A stretch of DNA of 64,000 nt. Source: G963668605 sp963668605. GTDB taxonomy: Bacteria > Acidobacteriota > Terriglobia > Bryobacterales > Bryobacteraceae. Shown here in pieces: positions 34,894-43,543 of this stretch (position 1 is its first letter; the number at the start of each line of letters is the position of its first letter). The position numbers and the translations under genes were made by a program. The stretch lies in assembly GCA_963668605.1 (NCBI GenBank), contig OY764903.1, forward strand, positions 3,224,001 through 3,288,000. The letters run 5' to 3'. A model generated the notes under the pieces. The model did no database searches. It was not told the origin of the DNA and saw only the letters and a program-made list of their open reading frames with translations.

Positions 34894-36522
34894 GTGAGCA
34901 CCCAAACCTTTGCCCCGGCCAAAGCAGAAAAGTTCGTAATCCGCCAGCCGCAGACCACTTACAGCGGTTCGCCGATCAAACCCGTCACCAAGGGACTTCC
35001 GAAAATCACGCAGTCGCTCTGCCCGGAATGCTCGAAGCTAATCGAGGCGATTATCTCCGAAGAAGACGGCCGGGTCATCATGGAGAAGACTTGCGAGGAG
35101 CACGGCGACTTCAAGGACACGATCTATTCCGACGCGAAGCTCTACCTCAAGATGGAGCAGTGGACGTTTGGCGACAATCGCGGCCTGGAGAATCCGAAGG
35201 TGACCGACGCCAAGGAGTGCCCCACCGATTGCGGTTTGTGCAACTTGCACACCAGCCACACCGGCCTGGCGAACGTCGATCTGACCAACCGCTGCAACCT
35301 GACCTGCCCTGTCTGCTTTGCCAACGCCAACGCGGCTGGCTATCTGTATGAGCCGGGCATGGACGAGGTTCGCGGCATGTTGCAGTCGCTCCGCGATGAA
35401 AAACCGGTAGCCGGTCGTGTCGTGCAGTTCTCCGGCGGCGAACCCACGATCCACCCTCAGTTTGTCGAGATCGTGAAGATGGCGAAGGATATGGGTTTCT
35501 CGCATATCCAGGCCGCCACCAACGGCATCAAGTTCACTGACCTTGAGTTCGCCCAGCGTTGCAAGGAAGCCGGACTGCACACGCTCTACCTGCAATTCGA
35601 CGGCGTCTGCGACGACGTCTATTTGAAGACGCGCGGCGAAAACCTGATGGAGAAGAAGCTCAAGGCCGTCGAAAATGTACGCAAAGCGGGCATGAAGATC
35701 TGCTTCGTGCCGACCATCGTAAAGGGCTTCAACGACCACCAGATCGGCGACATTATTAACCTGGCGCTGGAGAATATCGACTGCGTGAGCGCAATCAGCT
35801 TCCAGCCGGTTGCCTTCACCGGACGCATCTCACGGCATGAACTCGAGGCAAAGCGCTTCACGCTCTCTGATTTCGCCCATGCCGTGCATCAGCAGACCGG
35901 GATCTGCAACCCTTACGAAGACTGGTTCCCGCTGGCTTGCGTGACGCCGTTCTCGAAATTGATCAGCGCGCTGCGCGGCGACGAGACTACGACATTAAGT
36001 TGCCACCCACACTGCTCGCTGGGCACCTACCTCTTCGTGGATCAGAACAAGAAGGGTACGCCGGTGACGCGCTTCGTCGATATCGGCGGCATGTTGCAGG
36101 ACATGGACATGGTCGCGCGCAAGGCCGACAAGGCACGCATCAAGTTCTTTGCCAAGCTGAATGCATGGAACTCGCTACGCAAGCACTTCCATGCCGATCG
36201 CGCCCCCGAAGGGCTGACTTTCGAGCGCTTCCTGTCCACCTTGCAGGGGCTGACCGACAAGACCTACGGCCGCGGCCAGAGCGAGAAGGAAGGCTTCACC
36301 TACAAGACGTTGATGGTGGCCGGAATGCACTTCATGGACCACTACAACTACGACGTTGAGCGGGTCAAGCGCTGCGTTATCCACTACGCTGCGCCGAACG
36401 GCCACATCTACCCGTTCTGCGCCTACAACGGCGGCCCAACCTTCCGCGACCGGATCGAAGCGGCGCACTCCATGCCTTTCTCGGAACAGCCGCAGATGAA
36501 GGCGCTAGTCAATATCGGCTAG
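34894..36522 (+). CDS. Radical SAM protein resembling tetraether/membrane-spanning lipid synthase (Tes/MJ0619-like)
   Basis: A 542-residue radical SAM enzyme. The cluster motif is Cys134-x3-Cys138-x2-Cys141 (CNLTCPVC). The N-terminus adds a metal-binding module, C43PEC46 with C67-x2-H70, and another Cys group C109-x3-C113-x2-C116, as in archaeal MJ0619/Tes. VVQFSGGEPTIHPQF is the SAM-binding GGEP. A C-terminal part follows with further Cys and His (SCHPHCSLGTY). Tes homologues join lipid tails carbon to carbon, and acidobacteria are known for membrane-spanning iso-diabolic acid lipids; assignment here is inference from motifs. GTG 34894 is chosen because AGGAGGAG lies 6 nt before it. Confidence 0.78.
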   Translation: MSTQTFAPAKAEKFVIRQPQTTYSGSPIKPVTKGLPKITQSLCPECSKLIEAIISEEDGRVIMEKTCEEHGDFKDTIYSDAKLYLKMEQWTFGDNRGLENPKVTDAKECPTDCGLCNLHTSHTGLANVDLTNRCNLTCPVCFANANAAGYLYEPGMDEVRGMLQSLRDEKPVAGRVVQFSGGEPTIHPQFVEIVKMAKDMGFSHIQAATNGIKFTDLEFAQRCKEAGLHTLYLQFDGVCDDVYLKTRGENLMEKKLKAVENVRKAGMKICFVPTIVKGFNDHQIGDIINLALENIDCVSAISFQPVAFTGRISRHELEAKRFTLSDFAHAVHQQTGICNPYEDWFPLACVTPFSKLISALRGDETTTLSCHPHCSLGTYLFVDQNKKGTPVTRFVDIGGMLQDMDMVARKADKARIKFFAKLNAWNSLRKHFHADRAPEGLTFERFLSTLQGLTDKTYGRGQSEKEGFTYKTLMVAGMHFMDHYNYDVERVKRCVIHYAAPNGHIYPFCAYNGGPTFRDRIEAAHSMPFSEQPQMKALVNIG

Positions 36523-36547
36523 ACTGCGATCGGATAGGCTTGGCCGG

Positions 36548-36814
36548 TCAGTTTGAACGCGGACAGCGTTTCTCGTAGGTCACGAGTTCGTCGAAGATTG
36601 CCAGCACCTGTTTGCGGTAGTTATAGACGCGAAACATCTTATCGCGCAACTCCGGCTCGTAGCGCCGCGCATTGAGCCATTTCTCCAGCAAGGTCTTGGG
36701 AACGTCGATATCACGCCGCAGCGAGTCGAGCGGGTGTCCGCGCAAAAAGAGGCCATAGAACATCGCCGCCTCTTTCATCGGCCCACCGGGATCGAAATCG
36801 TTGCCACTTAGCAT
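36548..36814 (-). CDS. Small helical protein of unknown function (88 aa)
   Basis: An 88-residue soluble protein, mostly alpha-helical and basic toward the C-terminus (KTLLEKWLNARRYEPELRDKMFRVYNYRKQVLAIFDEL). The central part reads like a helix-turn-helix-type three-helix segment, but no family is recognised. It lies convergent to the radical SAM gene with a 25-bp gap. Its open frame and codon use are gene-like. It is possibly lineage-specific. Confidence 0.6.
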   Translation of the reverse strand: MLSGNDFDPGGPMKEAAMFYGLFLRGHPLDSLRRDIDVPKTLLEKWLNARRYEPELRDKMFRVYNYRKQVLAIFDELVTYEKRCPRSN

Positions 36815-36952
36815 CCGAAACAGTCAGTATAAACAGAGTCTTTCCCACTGGCAAGTCGGAGACAGTCACGGCGTCGCTGCAACGATCCAAGCAGTCTGAG
36901 CTCGCCCCTTCCCATCAGATGCAGAAAAGCCTGGACGGGTTCCAGATGCCGC

Positions 36953-37090
36953 TCAGCGCTCCACCACTCTCATCAGAATCCGCCTGGACTTGCGATCCTT
37001 GGCCCGCTCCTGGAGCCGGGGCGCCAGACGCAGACAGAGGACCAGCGTTAGCAACGCGATCACGATTTCCAAAATGTGTGTGTCGTTCAT
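36953..37090 (-). CDS. Candidate 45-residue single-helix membrane protein
   Basis: The minus-strand frame begins MNDTHILEIVIALLTLVLCL and continues with a strongly basic tail (RLAPRLQERAKDRKSRR, ending MRVVER). This is one hydrophobic helix (about residues 6-22) with a positive cytoplasmic side, a typical small membrane protein. No strong ribosome-binding site is visible. The rest of the 434-bp region 36815-37248 shows nothing I can support. Confidence 0.35.
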   Translation of the reverse strand: MNDTHILEIVIALLTLVLCLRLAPRLQERAKDRKSRRILMRVVER

Positions 37091-37248
37091 CGCAGCTTCT
37101 AGAGCAACTGAGACTCCAAACTGAAGTCCTTTCTCTTCATCTACTTACGAAGTCCAAAGCAGTACCGGAATGGAACAGTCAAGATTTTGGCAACCTCGCG
37201 GAACGCGCTCTCATCTCACCAGGCAGTAACTCAGAAAGGGGAGGACAT

Positions 37249-37572
37249 ATGCGTCTCCTAAGAAATGCGTTTGTTTTCGCAGCCTTGTCGCTCACCGCAT
37301 TCGCGGCGGAGTCCTGGAATGGAACACTCATGGACGTCCAGTGCAAGTCGAAAGACGCCACCACGCACACGCGCCAATGCGCGATCGGCTGCGCGAAGAG
37401 CGGCTACGGCCTGGTGCTGTCTGACGGAAAATTCATGAAATTCGATGCGGCTGGCGACGAGAAGGCGCTGGCCGCGCTCAAGGCTTCGACAAAAGAGAAG
37501 GATCTCAAGGCGAAGATCACTGGCACTTTGCACGGCAACATGATCCACGTCGATTCGGTAGAACTCGAATAA
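37249..37572 (+). CDS. Small secreted protein of unknown function (107 aa)
   Basis: A signal peptide MRLLRNAFVFAALSLTAFAAE (residues 1-20) leads an about 87-residue mature domain with three cysteines (DVQCKSKD, TRQCAIGCAKSGYGLVLSDG) and a beta-rich end (LKAKITGTLHGNMIHVDSVELE). The pattern matches small acidobacterial periplasmic proteins sometimes annotated as DUF1573- or OB-like, but I do not assign a family. The ATG is preceded by AAAGGGGAGG at good distance. The frame extends upstream to 36919, but that part is not homologous to anything and lacks the signal. Confidence 0.75.
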   Translation: MRLLRNAFVFAALSLTAFAAESWNGTLMDVQCKSKDATTHTRQCAIGCAKSGYGLVLSDGKFMKFDAAGDEKALAALKASTKEKDLKAKITGTLHGNMIHVDSVELE

Positions 37573-37688
37573 GCAGCGTGCGACGGTGCGACCCTTTGGG
37601 ATCGCAGGTTGCGATAATCACTGGAGTGCGGATTCGGCTCGGACAAATATTTTGCGGAGCACACGCGCCCACGCCAGCCCGTATCTCA

Positions 37689-37962
37689 TCACGGCTTCCG
37701 CAGTATCCCTTTCACTTTCAGCTCGCCAAGCGCCCGCAGCAGCGAGAAGTTGCCCAAGATGAACTCGCCTTCTTCCGGTTTAGCGTAAGTGGCGTGGGCC
37801 AGCATTCCGGCCGCTGTCGACGCTGGTGACGCGCGCTTTGGCGCCGGGAATGACAGCGCCGGTTGTGTGCTCGATACACCCGGCGATACTGCCGCGCGGA
37901 TCTTGTGCAAACGCGGGCAGCGATAAGAGTACAAAAATAGTTGCGATGCTAAGACTTGACAT
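37689..37962 (-). pseudogene. Frameshifted N-terminal remnant of a TonB-dependent receptor
   Basis: The minus strand encodes a signal peptide (MSSLSIATIFVLLSLPAFAQ) and the start of a carboxypeptidase-regulatory domain (DPRGSIAGCIEHTTGAVIPGAKARVTSVDSG). The homology then continues in another frame (ATYAKPEEGEFILGNFSL...GELKVKGI). The same domain opens the intact receptor at 45425-48520. Plug and barrel are missing. It is a truncated, frameshifted relic, probably of a nutrient-uptake receptor. Confidence 0.7.
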
Positions 37963-38010
37963 TATTGTTCGTCAGATTCCAATTCCACTTCCTCCTCACT
38001 AGCGGCTACG

Positions 38011-38613
38011 CATAGGGCTTCCCTGTCAGCCACTCGCCCGAGATCGGCCCAACTGACTTGCACGGCGTCTTGCGAGGACACACCCAGAGCCTTCTCGACA
38101 TTTGCGACGAACCGGAAAAGTCGGCGGATCTGCTGTGGCGACTCGCCCGAATTTTCCAGCAGATCACCACGGAACTATGGAAACGCCTGCCGCTGTTTCA
38201 TGGCGGTTGCTTCGACGCTCAGTACCCGATGCAGGAGGATGCAGCCGCCGCGTACGCCCCGGCTCGCTATCGCCGCTTCGTGCAGCCCGTTGACCGCTTC
38301 CTGGCTGGTCAGTTTGCAAACAGTTTTATCCATCTGCATTCGACGTCGATGTTCCTGCTCGATGCGTTTCTCGAGATTGAGGAGATCCGCTGCTGCGAAA
38401 TCAATCAGGACGCGCTTGGCCCCCGGCCGGCCGGATGGTAACGCATTTCAGGAAAGTCCAGGAGGCTGGGCGATCGCTCCTGATCCGAGGTTCATTCACT
38501 CCGGACGAACTTCGCATGCTGATGGACGCTCTGGACCCATGCGGCTTGTTCTTGAATATCATGGTCAATGATCTGAAAGAGGTCGACCGGCTGCGCCCAA
38601 TTGTCAAAATGTG
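38011..38613 (+). pseudogene. Remnant of a uroporphyrinogen decarboxylase-like (URO-D fold) protein
   Basis: The first frame reads from a stop at about 38008 through IGPTDLHGVLRGHTQSLLDI to FIHLHSTSMFLLDAFLEIEE and stops at 38441. Homologous sequence continues in another frame from about 38440 (VTHFRKVQEAGRSLLIRGSF...LFLNIMVNDLKEVD) to a TGA at 38613. The N-terminal half of the barrel is absent. The frameshift lies in the repetitive stretch CCCCGGCCGGCCGG at about 38420, so a sequencing or assembly error there should be excluded, but the missing N-terminus argues for decay. Confidence 0.7.
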
Positions 38614-38682
38614 ATTGCGTTCCTGCACGCCGTCGGCCCGTACGCTGATCGTTGTACCGACACATCGGAGTAAAAAGGCATT

Positions 38683-40083
38683 ATGATCGACAATACTCGG
38701 AATCCGAGACCTGACTGCAATCGAAGAGCGTTTCTTGCGCGGCTCGGCGCAGGCGCTCTGCCACTGGCGCGATTAGGCGCGGCATCCACGCGGCCGAATA
38801 TCGTCCTGTTCCTGGCCGATGACCTTGGCTTCGGAGACATCGCCAGCTATGGCGCGCCGGACATCCGCACCCCCAACATAGATAGCATCGGCCGGCGTGG
38901 TGTCCGGTTTACATCGTTTTACACCAACGGCCCGGAGTGCTCCCCGACCAGGTCCGCCTTGATGACGGGACGTTACCAGCAGCGCATCGGCGGCTTGGAG
39001 TGCGCCATTGGAGTCGGCAACGTGGGCCGCTATGACGAAGCCGAGTGGCTGGCCGGGCGCGGCGAACTGGGGCTTCCTCTCAGCGAATACAGCCTGCCAC
39101 GAGCGTTGAAAGACGCCGGCTACGACACCGCCTGCTTCGGCAAGTGGCACCTGGGTTACGGCGAGAAGTTCTCACCGAACCGGCACGGATTCGACGAATA
39201 CTTTGGCATCATGGGCGGCGGCAGCGACTACTTCACTCACATCGAGAACGGAAGCGGGGACCACGGCCTGTATCAGAATGAGAAGCCGGTGAAGCGAACG
39301 GGCTACACGACGGACCTTTTCGTCGATGAGGCCATCGCATGGCTCAAGCGCCGGAAAGACAAGCCGTTTTTCCTCTATCTGCCGTTTAACGCTCCGCACA
39401 CTCCGATTCAGGATCCGGACGGTTACGACCCGAAAACCGGCAGTGCGCCCGTGCGGCAGGGCCACCGGCCTACGTACGCCAAGATGGTGGAGCGGGAGGA
39501 CAAACGCATTGGAGATGTCCTCGCGCAATTGGACGCGATGGGGGTGTCGGGCAACACCTTCGTGATTTTCCACAGCGACAATGGTGGAGATGCCAACGGC
39601 CGGAATGATCCCTACCGCGGCAAGAAGGGATCGCTGTGGGAAGGCGGCATCCACGTGCCCTGCGAGATGCGCTGGCCGGGCGTGCTGCCGGAAGGCAAAA
39701 CGATCTCTCGGGTGACGCTCACCATGGACATCATGCCCACCCTGCTCGCCGCCGCCGGTGTCCAGCCGCCGGCTGGCCGCCGGTTTGACGGCGTGGACCT
39801 GCTGCCGGTGCTCACAGGCCGCCGGCCGCAGTTTTCGCGTTCGGTATTCTGGCGTTTCAAACGCGGCACACGCGTTGCCAAGGCTGCGCGCGAGGGTGAT
39901 CTCAAACTGATTCTCGATTCAGGGAAGGAAGAACTGTACGACCTGAGCCGGGATGAGCGCGAACAGACCAACCTCCTGCCCGGAGCGGCCGAAGCCGCCG
40001 CGAGCCTTCGTACCAAACTGGCCGCATGGGAACGCGAGGTGATGGCGCCGCGCCTGCGGCCATTTCGCAGCGAGCCGGGATGA
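38683..40083 (+). CDS. Exported type I sulfatase
   Basis: A 466-residue arylsulfatase-family hydrolase. The N-terminus has a Tat-like signal (CNRRAFLARLGAGALPL). NIVLFLADDLGFGD holds the metal-binding Asp pair. Cys86 in CSPTRSALMTGRY is the residue converted to formylglycine (CxPxR). GKWHLGYGEKF supplies the conserved Lys and His, and FHSDNGGD the last metal ligands. The length is typical. The natural target is probably a sulfated glycan; the neighbouring receptor and URO-D remnants suggest an eroded glycan-use locus. Confidence 0.93.
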   Translation: MIDNTRNPRPDCNRRAFLARLGAGALPLARLGAASTRPNIVLFLADDLGFGDIASYGAPDIRTPNIDSIGRRGVRFTSFYTNGPECSPTRSALMTGRYQQRIGGLECAIGVGNVGRYDEAEWLAGRGELGLPLSEYSLPRALKDAGYDTACFGKWHLGYGEKFSPNRHGFDEYFGIMGGGSDYFTHIENGSGDHGLYQNEKPVKRTGYTTDLFVDEAIAWLKRRKDKPFFLYLPFNAPHTPIQDPDGYDPKTGSAPVRQGHRPTYAKMVEREDKRIGDVLAQLDAMGVSGNTFVIFHSDNGGDANGRNDPYRGKKGSLWEGGIHVPCEMRWPGVLPEGKTISRVTLTMDIMPTLLAAAGVQPPAGRRFDGVDLLPVLTGRRPQFSRSVFWRFKRGTRVAKAAREGDLKLILDSGKEELYDLSRDEREQTNLLPGAAEAAASLRTKLAAWEREVMAPRLRPFRSEPG

Positions 40084-40102
40084 GCCGCGCATGACCGCGC
40101 GC

Positions 40103-40558
40103 TCAACGCTTCTCCGCGGCCATTTTTCTCAGCTCCAGCCAGCGCGGAAATAACCCGGGATTCTCCAGCCAAGTTAGCATCCAGAGGATCATCTCCTGCT
40201 TCAGTCCGCACCGTTCCGCGTCTGCCTTGCGCAGCGCAAGCCGGGCGTGGTCTTTGGCGGTGATCACGAGCGCGCGGCACTGCCGGGCACGAGCCTTGTC
40301 GTTGCGGAGTTGGGCGGCTTCATACTCGCCGAGCACGCTCAAAAGCGTGCGCGCGAGTTCGTCGAGCGATTCCTGGCGTACGCCCTCCACCAAGGAACTC
40401 AGTGGGATGCCGCTGTGGCGCAGTAGATTGCGCAGATTCTTCTCAGAGACGGGTGCGAATCGCGCGCACAGTTCGCCGAATTGCGCTTCGCCGATCAATG
40501 CCGGCGGCGTTTTCGCGAGATAGTCGAGAATCAGAGTCTTTCTTCTAACGCTTCCCAC
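40103..40558 (-). CDS. Hypothetical helical protein downstream of mltG
   Basis: A 151-residue soluble protein, mostly helical (KTLILDYLAKTPPALIG, KNLRNLLRHSGIPLSSLVEGVRQESLDELARTLLSVLGEYEAA, QCRALVITAKDHARLALRK). I do not recognise a family. It overlaps the end of mltG by 14 bp in the same direction, so it is probably the last gene of the ruvX-mltG operon. The central LRNLLRHSGIPLS might be a helix-turn-helix-like element, but this is weak. Confidence 0.6.
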   Translation of the reverse strand: MGSVRRKTLILDYLAKTPPALIGEAQFGELCARFAPVSEKNLRNLLRHSGIPLSSLVEGVRQESLDELARTLLSVLGEYEAAQLRNDKARARQCRALVITAKDHARLALRKADAERCGLKQEMILWMLTWLENPGLFPRWLELRKMAAEKR

Positions 40559-41537
40559 TGCGGTATTTTGCGACCGCCGCCTTGTGCGCGCCGAACTCCC
40601 TGGAAAATTGATGCGCTCCGGAGCCGCCCGGCTTCGCTACAAAGTAGAGATAATCGGATTCGGCCGGATGCAGGGCCGCTTCGAGCGCCGCGCGTCCCGG
40701 ATTCGCAATCGGTCCCGGCGGCAGTCCCGCGTGCCGGTATGTATTGTAAGGGTGGCTGCTCTCCAGATCCGACCGGTGGATTGCGCCGTCATAGCGACCT
40801 TCAAGCAGCGCTGAGTAGATCGTCGACGGGTCGCAATCGAGCTTCATGCCGATGCGCAAGCGGTTTGCATAGACCGAGGCCACCAGCGGACGATCAGCCG
40901 CAACTGCGGTCTCCTTTTCCACCAGCGAAGCGAGCGTCACCAGATCGCGGACGGACGTCGCGGGCGGAACCCGCAGCTCTTTCAAAACCTTCCGAAATTG
41001 GGCGGTCATCTGCCGGCAAATCTGTTCCGCATTCGTGTGCCGGGTGACGTGATACGTGGCCGGAAAGAGATAGCCTTCCAAACTGCGTGCACCGGCATCC
41101 AGGTCGCGGATCGGCTCCGGATCGCGGGCGGCCTTGAGAAATTGCTCCGCCGGCATCAGGTGCAGCGCTTCGACCGACCGCGCGATGTCGAAAATGTTGT
41201 GGCCCTCGGGCACAGTGAGTTCATAAAAAAAGACGTCGCCGCGCGCGATCCGGCTATAAATCTCCCACACGGAGGCCGCCTTCGCGAAACGATACTCGCC
41301 GGCTTGCAGGCGCGCGGTCGGCCGCAACACGCGTGCCAGCAGGAACGGCCATTTGAAGCGGATAACGCGTTCGCCCGCCAGGAGCCGCGCAACGCCCATG
41401 CTGCTGGTTCCCATGGGCACGTCAACGAAAACTTCATCCTGGAATCCGGCAAACGGCAGCGTCATCGAAAGCGCCGCGAGACCAGCCAGCGCCAGCGGAA
41501 GCACAACGGCGAGACATCCACAGCGGACCAACTTCAT
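40545..41537 (-). CDS. mltG: Endolytic transglycosylase MltG (YceG-like)
   Basis: A 330-residue inner-membrane lytic transglycosylase that cuts nascent peptidoglycan strands. One N-terminal helix (about 8-28) anchors it. A LysM-like part (VPEGHNIFDIARSVEAL) follows. The catalytic domain has SLEGYLFPATYHV and ASLVEKETAVAADRPLVASVYANRLRIGMKLDCDPS, in which Glu of VEKE is catalytic, and SSHPYNTYRHAGLPPGPIANPG. The gene overlaps ruvX by 4 bp, a common arrangement. Confidence 0.95.
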   Translation of the reverse strand: MKLVRCGCLAVVLPLALAGLAALSMTLPFAGFQDEVFVDVPMGTSSMGVARLLAGERVIRFKWPFLLARVLRPTARLQAGEYRFAKAASVWEIYSRIARGDVFFYELTVPEGHNIFDIARSVEALHLMPAEQFLKAARDPEPIRDLDAGARSLEGYLFPATYHVTRHTNAEQICRQMTAQFRKVLKELRVPPATSVRDLVTLASLVEKETAVAADRPLVASVYANRLRIGMKLDCDPSTIYSALLEGRYDGAIHRSDLESSHPYNTYRHAGLPPGPIANPGRAALEAALHPAESDYLYFVAKPGGSGAHQFSREFGAHKAAVAKYRSGKR

Positions 41538-41992
41538 TCCGAATAGTACTCCCCATCGTCGGGCAGCAGGAATGAGTCGAGATAGCTTTCGAGCAGAATT
41601 ACGGCGGCCAGGCGATCGACGGCGCGAGCCCGTTTTTCGATGCTCACGCCACTCGAACGCAACACGCGCTGCGCCTCCACCGTCGTGAGCCTTTCATCCC
41701 AGAGCTTGACGGGAATGCCTGTGCTGGCCTGCAGGCGTGCGCCGAACTCCTTGACATAGGCCGACTGGCGGCCTTCGTCGCCGCTCATGTGCAGCGGGTG
41801 TCCCAACAGAAACTCGCAGACGCCCATCTCCTGAGCCAGCGCGGCCAGGTAGGCCAGGTCTTTCCGGATCTTGGTCCGCTCGAGAGTCTGAAGACCCTGC
41901 GCCGTGACGCGCAACGGGTCGCTCACCGCCAACCCGATGCGGCGTTTGCCCAGATCGAGGGCTAGTATTCTGCCAAACTGAGATTCAGTCAC
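41534..41992 (-). CDS. ruvX: Holliday junction resolvase-like protein RuvX/YqgF
   Basis: A 152-residue RNase H-fold nuclease linked to rRNA 5'-end maturation and Holliday-junction resolution. ILALDLGKRRIGLAVSDP holds the first catalytic Asp, FLLGHPLHMSGDEG the second region, and LWDERLTTVEAQRVL the conserved Glu-Arg, with a final Asp in ARAVDRLAAVILLESYL. The length is usual for the family. It starts an operon with mltG. Confidence 0.93.
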   Translation of the reverse strand: MTESQFGRILALDLGKRRIGLAVSDPLRVTAQGLQTLERTKIRKDLAYLAALAQEMGVCEFLLGHPLHMSGDEGRQSAYVKEFGARLQASTGIPVKLWDERLTTVEAQRVLRSSGVSIEKRARAVDRLAAVILLESYLDSFLLPDDGEYYSE

Positions 41993-42049
41993 TGTACTGA
42001 TTTCATTATAAGAGGCGGCATGCTAGATTAGCTTTTACAGGACTCGCGA

Positions 42050-43246
42050 GTGTCTTTACTATCATCCACAACGCCGTCGGAGACGTCCCGGAAAAATGGG
42101 TCCGCCACGACGGCGGTGATTGCGATCGCCGCCGTCATCGCAATGCTCTACTTCGGCCGGGCCTTCCTGATTACGTTGGTCACGGCCACGATTTTCGCCT
42201 TCCTGCTCGAGCCGCCCGTCAGCTTCTTCGCGCGCTTCCGCCTGCCTCGTGCGCTGGCCAGTTTTCTGGTGTGCAGCATCGCGCTCCTGCTGGTTTACCT
42301 GGCAGGACTCGGCATCTACAGCCAAATCTCGGGGTTGCTGGAGGATCTGCCGAAGTATAGCGACCGCATCAACGGCCTGGTCGACAAAGTGGCCGTGGAG
42401 TTCGAAACCTTCGAGCGAAACGTTTATCGGACCCTGGTGCCGAAGCGGATTCGCGACCGGGACAGTGCGGCGCAAGAGGCCCAAGCCGAGCAAGCAGCCC
42501 AGGCCGAGCAGGCAGCGCAGCGCAGGAATTCCAACAGGAAAAGAGTTCCCGCGCCGGTGCCGCTGCCGACGCCGATTCCCGAAGTCCGCTTGCAGCGCGA
42601 GCCCACACAGCTCTATGCGTTCGCCTACGACTATCTCTCGTCGTTTTATGAAGCCCTCCTGATGGCCTCGTTCGTTCCGTTCCTGGTCTACTTTATGTTG
42701 AGCTGGCGTGATCATATACGCCGTGGTTTCCTGCAGTTTTTTGAAGGCGAAGAACGGCTCGTTGCCGGCCGGAGTTGGCAGGGCGTGGCCGACATGGTGC
42801 GCGCTTACGTCGTCGGGAATTTCATGCTCGGCCTGCTACTCTCGCTCGCCACCACGCTGATCTTCTTCGGGATGCACCTGCCCTATCCCCTTCTGCTCGG
42901 TCCGTTGAGCGCCTTTCTGAGCCTCGTGCCGTATGTCGGTCTCCCGCTGGCGGTGATCCCGGCCATTGTGGGCGCGCTGATGACCTATGATGTAATCGCG
43001 CCGTTCCTGGTGCTGAGCATGAGCGTAGCTTTTCTGCACCTGCTCGCGCTCAATCTGTTGTATCCGCAGATGGTGGGCAGCCGTGTTCACCTCAACCCTT
43101 TGGTTGTGACTGTAGCGCTGATGTTCTGGGGTACAGTGTGGGGCGGCTTCGGTCTCGTGCTGGCGATTCCGGTTACGGCGGGCATCAAGGCGGTCTGCGA
43201 CAACGTCGAGGGCTTGCAGCGCTACGGCCGGTTCCTGGGAGACTGA
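42050..43246 (+). CDS. AI-2E family transporter
   Basis: A 398-residue membrane protein of the AI-2E/PerM family with about eight helices. The first pair lies at residues 20-60, then a third helix (SFLVCSIALLLVYLAGLGIY). A soluble middle section contains an unusual Ala/Gln/Glu-rich stretch (AQEAQAEQAAQAEQAAQ, about 140-156). Four to five helices follow with the family signature LGPLSAFLSLVPYVGLPLAVIPAIVGAL and FWGTVWGGFGLVLAIPVTAGIKAVCDN. Substrates are disputed (autoinducer export or Na+/H+ antiport). It starts with GTG and is divergent from ruvX. Confidence 0.9.
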   Translation: MSLLSSTTPSETSRKNGSATTAVIAIAAVIAMLYFGRAFLITLVTATIFAFLLEPPVSFFARFRLPRALASFLVCSIALLLVYLAGLGIYSQISGLLEDLPKYSDRINGLVDKVAVEFETFERNVYRTLVPKRIRDRDSAAQEAQAEQAAQAEQAAQRRNSNRKRVPAPVPLPTPIPEVRLQREPTQLYAFAYDYLSSFYEALLMASFVPFLVYFMLSWRDHIRRGFLQFFEGEERLVAGRSWQGVADMVRAYVVGNFMLGLLLSLATTLIFFGMHLPYPLLLGPLSAFLSLVPYVGLPLAVIPAIVGALMTYDVIAPFLVLSMSVAFLHLLALNLLYPQMVGSRVHLNPLVVTVALMFWGTVWGGFGLVLAIPVTAGIKAVCDNVEGLQRYGRFLGD

Positions 43247-43295
43247 CCGGACGGGCCGCGCGATAGCAAGGCAGAGAGCATCCGCTCAGGGTCAA

Positions 43296-43461
43296 CAGTG
43301 CCGTGAGCGCCAGCGACCGGAGGCGGGAATACTTCAATTCTCCGCCGATGTCTGTGGAGCGATCCACAAACATCGGCGAATAGTGGTGAGATCGCAGCCT
43401 CCGGTCGTTGTCACTCCCGGCACCGTTATGAGACATGGCGCCGGGTGGGGCGTTCCGAATA
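43296..43461 (+). repeat. Interspersed repeat copy 3 (left-hairpin-right)
   Basis: The left module (AGTGCCGTGAGCGCCAGCGA to TACTTCAATT) is followed by a hairpin with arms CCGATGTCTGTGGA and TCCACAAACATCGG, then the right module from 43397. The outer arms CGACCGGAGGC and GCCTCCGGTCG are inverted copies. It fills most of the 297-bp gap between the AI-2E transporter and the ABC-F gene; the remainder shows only a TACACT at 43519. Confidence 0.85.
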
Positions 43462-43543
43462 GATGAAGTCAAATCTGTCTTGAACCGCCACCCGTAAGCC
43501 CAACGATTGTCGACGCAGTACACTAGTAGTTGGCCTTCCCTGC

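Noticed and set aside
42470..42535. A repeat-expansion insertion in the AI-2E transporter (Ala/Gln/Glu-rich stretch)
   Set aside because: It is short, stays in frame within the variable soluble loop of the family, and does not interrupt membrane helices.
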